Positions 53,156 through 61,775 of a stretch of 64,000 nt of DNA are shown here, piece by piece. The DNA lies in NCBI RefSeq assembly GCF_000175635.1, contig NZ_ACVP01000029.1, positions 1 to 64,000 on the forward strand. Direction: 5' to 3'. Below the pieces are notes generated by a model. The model was not told the origin of the DNA and did no database searches. It saw only the letters and a list, made by a program, of their open reading frames with translations. The position numbers and the translations under genes were made by a program. Position 1 is the stretch's first letter. Each line of letters starts with the position of its first letter. Source of the DNA: Corynebacterium tuberculostearicum SK141 (GTDB lineage: Bacteria; Actinomycetota; Actinomycetes; Mycobacteriales; Mycobacteriaceae).

Positions 53156-53619
53156 TATTCCGCCGCTTCCTTGGTGCGGCGCTTTTTCTCCCCCGGCTGC
53201 CACGCAAAGGTAAAGGCCCCGCCAATGATGCCGAGCAGGGAGCCGATGATGAAGCCGCCCAAATTGGACGTCGGCAAGGCGATAATGGCCACGATAATGC
53301 CCAGCACACCGACATAATTCGAGGTTGCCGGCTGGAACCACGCGCCAAGGCCGAACATGGCTAGCAAGACGCCGATAAGCAGCGTAGAGACGCCAGAGAT
53401 GGTGGAAATCATGACCAAAAGGTCAGAGATCCGAATGGTGATATAGGCCGGCGCGGCAATGATGATGCCGGACAAAATGAGCAAAAGCCCGGGAAAGAAG
53501 GGCCGACCACTGCGCCAGCGGCGGAAGCGCTGCCAGACGCTGGGTTTAGATTCCTCCTCGTCCGCTGCCTCCGCCACCGGGAGGGTCTGCGTGTCTTCCG
53601 CGGTCGACTCAGCAGCCAT
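53155..53619 (-). CDS. DUF6114-type four-span membrane protein
   Basis: The protein has 154 residues: a charged N-terminus of about 35, then four hydrophobic segments (LLLILSGIIIAAPAYI, LLVMISTISGVSTLLIGVLLAMFGLGAWF, YVGVLGIIVAIIAL, FIIGSLLGIIGGAFTFAW) and a basic tail. It matches the DUF6114 pattern known from Streptomyces, always near DUF6230. Function is unknown. It overlaps the upstream gene by 11 bases. Confidence 0.82.
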   Translation of the reverse strand: MAAESTAEDTQTLPVAEAADEEESKPSVWQRFRRWRSGRPFFPGLLLILSGIIIAAPAYITIRISDLLVMISTISGVSTLLIGVLLAMFGLGAWFQPATSNYVGVLGIIVAIIALPTSNLGGFIIGSLLGIIGGAFTFAWQPGEKKRRTKEAAE

Positions 53620-54187
53620 TATCCGAACCCCTCCGCACCGTTACTCCGACGTTCTTGGCAGAAAGGCTCTGTGCACCCACGGAGGTGGCCTTGACATCAT
53701 CCGCTTTGAGGGAAACTTGCTTGGAATAGAGGCCCCACGCGCCGGGATCGGCGGTATCGCTGAGCTGATTCGCATCGATGCCCACGTTGACATCCTGCAT
53801 CACCAAGGAACCATCCACGTCGGTCGCGCCGACCAGCAGGCTATCGGATTCCACGCTGCCCTCGCCTTCGGCCTTCAAAGCTAGGGTGGCTTCTCCACCA
53901 ACGCCGGGCACCTTGGGAACCGTCACGGAAAGGCAGAGATCAGAGACCTTCGCATGCTCCAGTTTGATACGCGCGACGGGAAGGTGCTCTTCGGCCTTTT
54001 GATCATCATCAACAAAAAGCGAAAAGCCCTCTCCATCCAAGTGCCCCATGGTGATTTTAAAGAAGCTACCGGAAAGGGCCAGGTTCGCGGTCAAGCCGCC
54101 CTGCGCCACGGCGAATCCAGTAACCCCAAAGGCAGCAAGGCCTGCGGTCAAGGCCACCGCGGCCTTGGTGATATTGGTTTTGCCCAT
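53609..54187 (-). CDS. DUF6230-type secreted or anchored protein
   Basis: The protein has 192 residues. Residues 8-29 (AAVALTAGLAAFGVTGFAVAQ) are a signal or anchor. The outer domain is beta-rich (LALSGSFFKITMGHLDGEGFSLFVDDD) with one Cys pair (SDLCLS and the C-terminal GSDNGC). DUF6230 and DUF6114 genes travel together in actinobacteria; the third gene here completes a small envelope operon. ATG 54187 has GAAAGGG upstream. Confidence 0.82.
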   Translation of the reverse strand: MGKTNITKAAVALTAGLAAFGVTGFAVAQGGLTANLALSGSFFKITMGHLDGEGFSLFVDDDQKAEEHLPVARIKLEHAKVSDLCLSVTVPKVPGVGGEATLALKAEGEGSVESDSLLVGATDVDGSLVMQDVNVGIDANQLSDTADPGAWGLYSKQVSLKADDVKATSVGAQSLSAKNVGVTVRRGSDNGC

Positions 54188-54431
54188 GGCGGTTTACCCT
54201 TTCTGCGGCAGTCTCGGTCTTCTTCTTGCCCGGCCACATTACGGACGCCGACACTGTATTATTCCGCCGCCGTGCACAGCACGTTTAGCAGAATATGGCG
54301 GCCGAGTTTCTCATCTTGACAGTGTACAGCCCACCCCGCCGTGATACCGCACTGAATGCAGACTCTCTGATTTCCACCCCTAGGCTTTAAGGTAGATAAC
54401 AACGTGGAGCATCAGTATTAAAGGAGCACGC

Positions 54432-57095
54432 ATGACCACCGTGTTCGGTTGGATCGCTATAGCCGCATCGATTCCGGTGTGGCTGTACTTTTTCACCCGC
54501 GTATGGGCCCTCTTTAAGTTCATCCGCTCCGGCGGACCCACCCAGCTCAAGCGCACCGATAGCCTAGGCAAGCGTTTATGGCGCGTTATTGCGGAAGTCT
54601 TTGGTCATTCCCACTTCAAGGGCAAACCTCTGGTCAATGCCGCCCACTGGCTGGTGATGGTGGGATTCCTTTTCGGCATCCTGGTGTGGTTCGAGGCCTA
54701 TATCCAAACCTTCGCGCCGAATAAGGGCTGGCCGTGGCTCAGCCACTGGCCGGTCTACCACTTCGTTGAGGAAGTCTTGGGCATCGCGACGGTCCTAGGC
54801 ATCGGCTTCCTCATCGGCGTGCGTCTCAAGCTTGGCGATACCGATCGCGGCAGCCGCTTCTTCAACTCCCAGACCGCCTCGGCGCGCTGGGTAGAGTTCA
54901 TTGTCTTTTCTGAGGGACTCGGCATGATCCTGGTGAAATCCACCAAGATCGCCACCTACGGCGGCGGCTCCGCCTGGGCGGATTTCTTGAGCATCCACTT
55001 GGCCAAGCTCTTCCCCGAATCCCCGGCGTTGGTGAGCTTTTTCGCCCTGTTCAAGCTGCTATCCGGCATGCTGTTTATCGTCTTCATCTCCCGCAATTTC
55101 CAGTGGGGCGTGATGTGGCACCGCTTCACCAGCTTTTTCAATATTTTCTTCCAGCGCAACGCCACCGGTGAAAAGGCATTGCAAGAACTGCCCACCCCGG
55201 ACTTAGAAGAAGACATCACCCCGGGTAGTTGGAAGATGCTGCTGGATTCCACCTCCTGTACCGAGTGCGGCCGCTGCCAAGAACTATGCCCGGCGTGGAA
55301 TACCGAAAAGCCGCTGAGCCCCAAAAAGGTCATGATGGACCTGCGCCAGGGCGCACTGGATAACTACAACCCGCACGAAGGCCTAGATGTGCTGTCCATG
55401 GCCGGCGTTATCGATGATGACGTGCTGTGGTCATGTACCAACTGCGGTGCGTGCGTGGATCAGTGTCCTACCGATATCGAGCACATCGATCACATCGCGG
55501 ACCTGCGCCGCTTCAAGGTGCTTGCGGAATCGGACTTCCCTTCCGAGCTCACCGGCCTGTTTAAGAATATGGAAAACAAGGGCAATCCGTGGGGCCGGAA
55601 TAACTCTGAGCGCCGCGCCTGGATCGATGAGGCACGGGCCGATGGCATCGACGTCCCCATCATCGGTGAAGACGAGGCCGATTTCTCCGATATGGAATAC
55701 CTGCTCTGGGTGGGCTGTGCTGGCGCTTATGATGACGATGGCCGCCGCACCACTCGTGCCGTAGTAGACCTGCTGCATACCGCAGGCGTGAAGTTTGGCG
55801 TGCTCTCCACGGGTGAGACCTGTACGGGTGACCCTGCCCGCCGCGCCGGCAACGAGTTCCTTTTCCAGATGATGGCGCAGCAAAACGTAGAGACCCTCAA
55901 CAACGCCTTCGACGGTGTGCCAGAGGGCCAGCGCAAGATCATCACCACCTGCCCACACTGCTTTAACACCATCCGCAACGAGTACCCGGATTTTGACGGG
56001 CATTTCGACGTCTTCCACCACACCCAGCTGCTCAACCGCCTGGTTCGCGAGGGCTTGCTCAAGCCGGTGCCGCGCACGCCGGAGAATCGCAAGCCCATTA
56101 CCTACCACGATCCGTGCTTCCTCGGCCGCCACAATAAGGTCTTCGATCCTCCGCGCGAGCTGCTCGAGGCCACCGGCGTGGAGCTGCGCGAGATGGACAA
56201 GAGCCGCGATGAAGCCTTCTGCTGTGGCGCCGGCGGCGCCCGCATGTTCATGGAGGAAAAGCTCGGCACCCGCATCAATGACTTCCGCACCGAGCAGGCT
56301 CTAGAGACCGGCGCGGAAGAAATCGCCACCGGCTGCCCCTTCTGCAATGTCATGATGACCGGCGGCGTGAAGTCCTTGGCGCAGGATTCCACCCCCACCA
56401 CCAAGGTCAATGACGTGGCGGTTATGCTGCGCAATTCCATCGCGCTCGACGAGTCCGGCACCCTGCCGGAGCCCCACCCCAAGGCGTTCCTGGCCACCCC
56501 TGTGCGCCACCAAAAGTCCGAGGGCACCACTGACGCCCCGCTTGCCGACGCCCCTACTTCCGCCACCCCAAACACCACCCACACCCCGGCCGCATCGGCA
56601 CCAGCACCAACCCCCGCCGCTCCTGCAGCACCAGCCGCACCCGCAGCGCCGGCTGCACCGCAGACTCCCGCGGCACCAAGCGCACCCACCCCGCCAAGTG
56701 CTCCGGCAGCGCCAGCGCCCCAGGCACCAGCAGCTCCAACACCGCCAAGCGCACCCACAACGCCTGCGGCCCCGGCGGCACCAGCCGCGCCGACCCCGCC
56801 AAGTGCTCCAGCAGCTCCTGCACCAAAGGCACCAGCAGCTCCTGCTGCGCCGAGCGCACCAGCTGCACCACAAGCTCCGGCGGCTCCAACCGCTCCCGCG
56901 GCACCGAGCGCTCCTACCCCTCCAAGTGCTCCGGCAGCACCAACGCCGCCGGCAGCCCCGAAACCTCCACAGGCTCCTGCTGCGCCCATCCCGCCAAAGG
57001 CTGAGCCGCCAGCCGCACCGACCCCGCCAGCACCGCCGGCGGCTCCGGCACCACCGGCGTCGGAAAGCGTGCCCAAGCCACCTGAATCTGAGTAG
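54432..57095 (+). CDS. Membrane Fe-S oxidoreductase, EtfD-like, with Pro/Ala tail
   Basis: The protein has 887 residues. About five membrane segments at the N-terminus (NarI-like) are followed by two ferredoxin motifs (CTECGRCQELCP and CTNCGACVDQCP) and two CCG modules (GCAGAY...TCPHCFNTI, and DPCFLGRHNK...CCGAGGARMF). The last about 185 residues are Pro/Ala/Thr low complexity. This layout matches the mycobacterial EtfD (Rv0338c), which passes electrons from acyl-CoA dehydrogenases via Etf to menaquinone. AlaT lies close by in both genomes. ATG 54432 follows AAAGGAG. Confidence 0.9.
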   Translation: MTTVFGWIAIAASIPVWLYFFTRVWALFKFIRSGGPTQLKRTDSLGKRLWRVIAEVFGHSHFKGKPLVNAAHWLVMVGFLFGILVWFEAYIQTFAPNKGWPWLSHWPVYHFVEEVLGIATVLGIGFLIGVRLKLGDTDRGSRFFNSQTASARWVEFIVFSEGLGMILVKSTKIATYGGGSAWADFLSIHLAKLFPESPALVSFFALFKLLSGMLFIVFISRNFQWGVMWHRFTSFFNIFFQRNATGEKALQELPTPDLEEDITPGSWKMLLDSTSCTECGRCQELCPAWNTEKPLSPKKVMMDLRQGALDNYNPHEGLDVLSMAGVIDDDVLWSCTNCGACVDQCPTDIEHIDHIADLRRFKVLAESDFPSELTGLFKNMENKGNPWGRNNSERRAWIDEARADGIDVPIIGEDEADFSDMEYLLWVGCAGAYDDDGRRTTRAVVDLLHTAGVKFGVLSTGETCTGDPARRAGNEFLFQMMAQQNVETLNNAFDGVPEGQRKIITTCPHCFNTIRNEYPDFDGHFDVFHHTQLLNRLVREGLLKPVPRTPENRKPITYHDPCFLGRHNKVFDPPRELLEATGVELREMDKSRDEAFCCGAGGARMFMEEKLGTRINDFRTEQALETGAEEIATGCPFCNVMMTGGVKSLAQDSTPTTKVNDVAVMLRNSIALDESGTLPEPHPKAFLATPVRHQKSEGTTDAPLADAPTSATPNTTHTPAASAPAPTPAAPAAPAAPAAPAAPQTPAAPSAPTPPSAPAAPAPQAPAAPTPPSAPTTPAAPAAPAAPTPPSAPAAPAPKAPAAPAAPSAPAAPQAPAAPTAPAAPSAPTPPSAPAAPTPPAAPKPPQAPAAPIPPKAEPPAAPTPPAPPAAPAPPASESVPKPPESE

Positions 57096-57116
57096 GCACG
57101 CAGGGGCATTGGTGCG

Positions 57117-57122
57117 TACGCT
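57117..57122 (+). promoter_or_regulatory. -10 TACGCT, leaderless type
   Basis: TACGCT is 7 bases before the ATG at 57130. Confidence 0.4.
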
Positions 57123-57129
57123 GTAGTCC

Positions 57130-58407
57130 ATGCATTTTAATGCGGGACTCCCCACCGATGCCCTGCTGCTGGCGGCAGGCGCAACCGAAAATACAAATTC
57201 CCTCGTCTCTTTCGCCTGGATTATGGCCGCGGCTCTACTCGCGCCGCTGGTCTCTTATATGTTGGGCTACCGCCTGCCGTCGGTGGCCCTCTTGCTGATT
57301 TTCGGCATGATAATTGGCCCCTCCGTACTCGACCTCGCAGCCGAGGATGAAGGCATCGAAATGCTCAAGGAGCTCGGCGTGGGCGCGCTGTTCCTCCTCG
57401 CGGGCTTTGAGATTCAAATCTCTACCCTCAAAACCAAAGAAGCCGGCACGGCACTATCTACCTGGATCATCTGTGCCCTCGCCTGTGGCGTGGGCGCCTA
57501 CTTCTTGGTGGATAACGTCCCCGGTGCCATCGTCGTCGCCTTGGCGCTTACTTCAACGGCGCTGGGCACGCTCACACCGATGTTGAAACAGGACCGCATT
57601 CTGGGCACCAAGGTGGGCAACTCCGTGATGATTCATGGTGCCATTGGTGAGGTCGCCCCCATTACCGCTATGGCGCTGTTGCTGGGTACTCGTTCCACGC
57701 TGACGACGATGATCATCTTATTGTTCTTCATCATCATCGCTGTAGCCGTTGCCATCATGCCGGCGGCTATCGCATCAGCGATCCCTTGGGTGAAGACCGC
57801 TTTTATCTCTGGTGCGGGCTCAACCAACCAAACGATTCTGCGTCTAATCATCCTTATTCTGGCCATTCTTATGGCCGTTACCGCAGTCTTTGAACTCGAT
57901 ATTGTGCTCGGTGCCTTTGCTGCCGGCATCATCTTGAACCGCATCATCCCGGATGAGTTCCACCGCCGCCTAGAGCACCGCCTTGATGTGGTCTTTTATT
58001 CGATGCTTATCCCAGTCTTCTTTGTGGTCTCTGGCATGAGCATTAGCTGGGATACCATCGCCAATAATCCGTGGAAGGTGCTGGGCATTCCAGCCCTTAT
58101 TCTGGTTACGCGTGGTCTGCCGGTCTTTCTGCGCGAAAATGTAGCGCATACCGGCTCCGATATTGAAACCTTCCGCGAGCGCCTCCAAGTGGGCTTGTAT
58201 TCCGCAACTGGTCTGCCGATCATCGTGGCGGTGACCACCTTGGCGGTGAACTCGAAGATTATGGAACCCGAAAATGCCTCCATCTTCGTCTCCGGCGGCG
58301 CACTTACCGTCGCCCTCTTCCCATTCCTGGCCAGCCTGGTGGGCGGAAAGAAGAAGCCGGAAAAGAAGGACGAGGCGAACTCCACCGCTGAGACAAAGGA
58401 CCTATAG
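57130..58407 (+). CDS. Cation:proton antiporter (CPA2 / KefB-NhaS type)
   Basis: The protein has 425 residues with about twelve membrane segments. The family features are RLPSVALLLIFGMIIGP, ELGVGALFLLAGFEI and a second half with FELDIVLGAFAAGIIL. No TrkA-N or other regulatory domain follows, so it is a bare antiporter. It probably exchanges Na+ or K+ for H+. Confidence 0.9.
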   Translation: MHFNAGLPTDALLLAAGATENTNSLVSFAWIMAAALLAPLVSYMLGYRLPSVALLLIFGMIIGPSVLDLAAEDEGIEMLKELGVGALFLLAGFEIQISTLKTKEAGTALSTWIICALACGVGAYFLVDNVPGAIVVALALTSTALGTLTPMLKQDRILGTKVGNSVMIHGAIGEVAPITAMALLLGTRSTLTTMIILLFFIIIAVAVAIMPAAIASAIPWVKTAFISGAGSTNQTILRLIILILAILMAVTAVFELDIVLGAFAAGIILNRIIPDEFHRRLEHRLDVVFYSMLIPVFFVVSGMSISWDTIANNPWKVLGIPALILVTRGLPVFLRENVAHTGSDIETFRERLQVGLYSATGLPIIVAVTTLAVNSKIMEPENASIFVSGGALTVALFPFLASLVGGKKKPEKKDEANSTAETKDL

Positions 58408-58451
58408 GCAGCGTTCGCTAAGAGCACGCCCCTAGCAGGGAGGAAATTTCC

Positions 58452-58457
58452 TAAACT
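58452..58457 (+). promoter_or_regulatory. -10 TAAACT, leaderless type
   Basis: TAAACT is 7 bases before the GTG at 58465. Confidence 0.45.
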
Positions 58458-58464
58458 GGGAGAC

Positions 58465-59106
58465 GTGAGTAATAACTTTGGTTCTTCCCCTATCAATCGG
58501 ACCATGCGCCTGTCCGATTCCGAGCGCAACGATGCCATCAATGACCTCGCCCGCGCCGTGGGTGAAGGCCGGTTAACCATGGAGGAGTTCGAGGACCGCT
58601 CGGACGACGTCATGCGTGCCCACACCCACCAAGACCTCGTGCCTGTCTTTCAAGACATTCCGGCGCGTGGTTCCCACGAGGTCAAGGTCTATTCCCGCGG
58701 TGAGGTCACACGCGCCCATAATGCAGGCAAGAAACCAAAGTTTGCGACCGCACTTTCCGGCTCGATGCTGCTTGCCGTTGCCAGCCCAACGCTTATCGTG
58801 ATGAGCGCGACCTTGAGCAACCCATGGCTTTTACTCGGTGGAGCGGCAGCAGCCGCGCTCATCCCGATCCTGTGGATTCTGCTCTACGTTGCCAAGGTGG
58901 GCCCTTCCTCGTGGCACGCCCCATCTGTACGCCAGATTGAGAAAGAACAATTGCGCGAGATTCGCGCGCTCACGGCGCATGAGCGCGCACAGCAAAAGAT
59001 GATCGAAGAAAAGATGTGGGCCGATCGACGCATGCAAGCCGGCGAAATTACCGGACAGGCTATGGATCTGGCCAAGCGCAAGTTCAACGAGTGGAATAAA
59101 AAATAG
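58465..59106 (+). CDS. DUF1707-domain membrane protein
   Basis: The protein has 213 residues from GTG 58465. Residues about 12-62 form a DUF1707 module (MRLSDSERNDAINDLARAVGEGRLTMEEFEDRSDDVMRAHT). Two membrane segments follow (about 95-140), then a basic helical tail. DUF1707 is common in actinobacterial membrane proteins and its function is not established. Confidence 0.88.
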   Translation: MSNNFGSSPINRTMRLSDSERNDAINDLARAVGEGRLTMEEFEDRSDDVMRAHTHQDLVPVFQDIPARGSHEVKVYSRGEVTRAHNAGKKPKFATALSGSMLLAVASPTLIVMSATLSNPWLLLGGAAAAALIPILWILLYVAKVGPSSWHAPSVRQIEKEQLREIRALTAHERAQQKMIEEKMWADRRMQAGEITGQAMDLAKRKFNEWNKK

Positions 59107-59161
59107 TCATTGCCGCTGTTAAAGCGTTTTGTGTGGCTGTGAATCGTGGCACAATAATTCC

Positions 59162-60391
59162 ATGACTTCTCCGAAACACCGCATCTTTGACCAGTCCGAC
59201 AAACTCAAGGGCGTCGCGTATGACATCCGTGGCGAGGTCTCTGCGGAAGCGGAACGCATGGAGCTCGATGGGCACACCATCTTAAAACTCAACACCGGTA
59301 ACCCGGCCGTCTTCGGATTCGAGGCTCCCGATGTCATCATGCGCGATATGATCGCTGCCCTGCCTACTTCCCAGGGCTATTCCACCTCCAAGGGAATCAT
59401 TCCTGCTCGTCGGTCCATTGTTACCCGCTACGAGCTAGAAGATTTCCCGCCCTTCGATATCAACGATGTCTTCTTGGGCAATGGCGTCTCCGAACTCATC
59501 AGCATGACCACCCAGGCGCTGCTTAATAATGGCGATGAGGTTCTCATCCCGGCACCGGATTATCCGCTGTGGACCGCAGCTACTTCCTTGGCAGGCGGCA
59601 CCCCAGTGCACTACCTGTGCGATGAGGAGGATGACTGGAATCCATCTATCGAGGACATCGAGTCCAAGATTACGGATAAAACCAAGGCCATTGTGGTCAT
59701 CAACCCGAATAACCCAACGGGTGCTGTCTACTCGCGCGAAGTTTTGCAGAAGATTGTGAACATCGCCCGCGAGCATAACCTGCTCATCTTGGCCGATGAG
59801 ATCTATGACCGCATTCTTTACGACGGCGCGAAGCACATCTCCATCGCTTCGCTCGCCCCGGACCTGCTCACCATCACATTTAATGGCTTGTCCAAGGCCT
59901 ACCGCGTGTGTGGCTACCGCGCTGGTTGGATGGTGCTCACCGGTCCTAAGCACCACGCCCGTGGCTTCATCGAGGGACTGGAGCTCCTAGCCGGAACGCG
60001 CCTGTGCCCAAACGTCCCAGCACAGCATGCTATCCAGGTGGCGCTAGGCGGCCGGCAGTCCATCTACGAGCTCACCGGTACCGGCGGGCGCCTGTTGCGC
60101 CAGCGCAATATCGCCTACGAGAAGCTCAATGAGATTCCGGGCGTTTCTGCGGTAAAGCCCATGGGCTCGCTTTACCTCTTCCCGCGCCTGGATCCGAACG
60201 TGTATGAAATCCATGATGATGCCAAACTCATGCTGGATATTTTGAAGGCGGAAAAGATCCTCATGGTGCAGGGAACTGGCTTCAACTGGCCGAACCCGGA
60301 TCACTTCCGCGTGGTGACGCTGCCGTGGGCATCCCAGATCGAAAACGCCATCGAGCGCCTTGGCAACTTCCTGGTGAGCTATAAGCAGTAG
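59162..60391 (+). CDS. alaT: Alanine-type aminotransferase (class I/II)
   Basis: The protein has 409 residues. The PLP Lys is in FNGLSKAYRVCGYRAGW, with LGNGVSELI, PDYPLW, INPNNPTGAVYS and LADEIYD in the right order. It matches the AlaT/AspC group that makes alanine or related amino acids; exact specificity is inferred from the corynebacterial and mycobacterial neighbours. ATG 59162 follows CACAAT by six bases; an earlier in-frame codon at 59129 is not supported. Confidence 0.9.
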   Translation: MTSPKHRIFDQSDKLKGVAYDIRGEVSAEAERMELDGHTILKLNTGNPAVFGFEAPDVIMRDMIAALPTSQGYSTSKGIIPARRSIVTRYELEDFPPFDINDVFLGNGVSELISMTTQALLNNGDEVLIPAPDYPLWTAATSLAGGTPVHYLCDEEDDWNPSIEDIESKITDKTKAIVVINPNNPTGAVYSREVLQKIVNIAREHNLLILADEIYDRILYDGAKHISIASLAPDLLTITFNGLSKAYRVCGYRAGWMVLTGPKHHARGFIEGLELLAGTRLCPNVPAQHAIQVALGGRQSIYELTGTGGRLLRQRNIAYEKLNEIPGVSAVKPMGSLYLFPRLDPNVYEIHDDAKLMLDILKAEKILMVQGTGFNWPNPDHFRVVTLPWASQIENAIERLGNFLVSYKQ

Positions 60392-60444
60392 CTTTCTCCC
60401 CCACCAGTTGCTAATGATATTGATATTCCATAACAATATAGTGC

Positions 60445-61704
60445 ATGGGAAGACATTCTGCGGCACCTAAGCCTCAGCCGACCCCTAGTTCATGGGGTCG
60501 GCTCTCTACTTCGATAACTCAGCATCCATGGCGATTAACTTTGCTCGGCGTGCTCGTCACAGCGCTTATTGCCACCATTGCGGGCATGGCATTGCTGTGG
60601 CCTCAGAGTCCAGCCTCCGAGCACACCTCCACCGATTTTCGGCAAACTTATGCCCTCAACCACCCACAGGTCGAGGGCACGGTCGATACGACAGACCACT
60701 CGGCTTGCCAATCGGAACTTACTGGGCAGGCCTTCGATACACCGCCACTTATTCCTGGGACTGAGGAAGTGCAGTGCGACCGTGCCCTGGTCAATATCAC
60801 CTCCGGCGAGGACGAAGGTCGCATGACCCAATTGGTCACCTACGGCAATGCCGGCGATCCGCAGCTTAAACCGGGCGACAAAATTGTTCTTTCCAAAGCA
60901 GATGACCCTTCCGGCGCTGCGTCCTATGCTTTTGCTGATTATCAGCGCACCAGAAGCCTAGCTCTGTGGGCAGTTATCGTGGCCGTCGTCATTATCGCTT
61001 TTGCGGCCTGGCATGGCGTGCGCGCCCTTATCGGCTTGACGCTCAGCCTAGGCGTGATCTTTGCGTTCCTCGTCCCCGCTCTTATCGACGCCCATAACCC
61101 CCTCTGGTCCGCCCTTGTTGCCTGTTCCGCCATCATTCTGTTCGCCGTTCCTCTCGTCCACGGACTGAATTGGAAATCGGCATCGGCGGTGGGCGGCTCC
61201 CTTATCGCTCTCATTCTTGCAGCAGCGTTAGCGTGGGCCGCTATCGATAGTTCGCAGCTACAAGGCTATAGTTCCGAGGACAACCTGAAGCTACTTCTTT
61301 ATATGCCCAACGTGTCCATCGTGGGCGTGCTCTTATGCGGTTTTGTGGTCGGTGCCTTGGGCAGCCTTGCCGACGCCGCCGTGGCCCAAGCATCCACCAT
61401 TACCGAACTCCACGGAGCGGACCCTGATGCTCGCCCTTCACAGCTTTTCCTCTCCGCAATGAAGGTGGGCCGCGACCATATTGCCTCAATGGTTTATACG
61501 CTAATTCTGACCTATACCGGTGCGACCTTGCCACTGCTCATGTTGATCACCGCAGCGGAGCGCCCCGCAGGCCAGATTTTAAGCAGCGATCTCGTCGCAA
61601 CGGAGCTGCTGCGTTCCGGAGTAGGTGCGATGGCATTGACCCTCGCGGTTCCCATCACTACAGCCATTGCAGCTTTCACAGTGCCACAGCGCGCACAAGC
61701 TTAG
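60445..61704 (+). CDS. YibE/F-type membrane protein
   Basis: The protein has 419 residues. A first membrane segment (about 30-52) precedes an outer domain (about 55-165) with two Cys. About six to seven membrane segments then follow (ALWAVIVAVVIIAFAAWHGV onward) with the YibE/F pattern GVLLCGFVVGALGSLADAAVAQAS. Function of the family is unknown. The gene contains one copy of the repeated word CTTGCCGACG at 61366. Confidence 0.85.
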   Translation: MGRHSAAPKPQPTPSSWGRLSTSITQHPWRLTLLGVLVTALIATIAGMALLWPQSPASEHTSTDFRQTYALNHPQVEGTVDTTDHSACQSELTGQAFDTPPLIPGTEEVQCDRALVNITSGEDEGRMTQLVTYGNAGDPQLKPGDKIVLSKADDPSGAASYAFADYQRTRSLALWAVIVAVVIIAFAAWHGVRALIGLTLSLGVIFAFLVPALIDAHNPLWSALVACSAIILFAVPLVHGLNWKSASAVGGSLIALILAAALAWAAIDSSQLQGYSSEDNLKLLLYMPNVSIVGVLLCGFVVGALGSLADAAVAQASTITELHGADPDARPSQLFLSAMKVGRDHIASMVYTLILTYTGATLPLLMLITAAERPAGQILSSDLVATELLRSGVGAMALTLAVPITTAIAAFTVPQRAQA

Positions 61705-61717
61705 GGCCCTTATGCAG

Positions 61718-61755
61718 AAGGCTGAGCAGCGCAATAATCACGCTGCTCAGCCTTT
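61718..61755. terminator. Bidirectional terminator between convergent genes
   Basis: Arms AAGGCTGAGCAGCG and CGCTGCTCAGCCTT are perfect, with a 9-base loop. It serves the YibE/F gene and udg. Confidence 0.85.
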
Positions 61756-61775
61756 GTATCTCAGATGTAGCGGAC

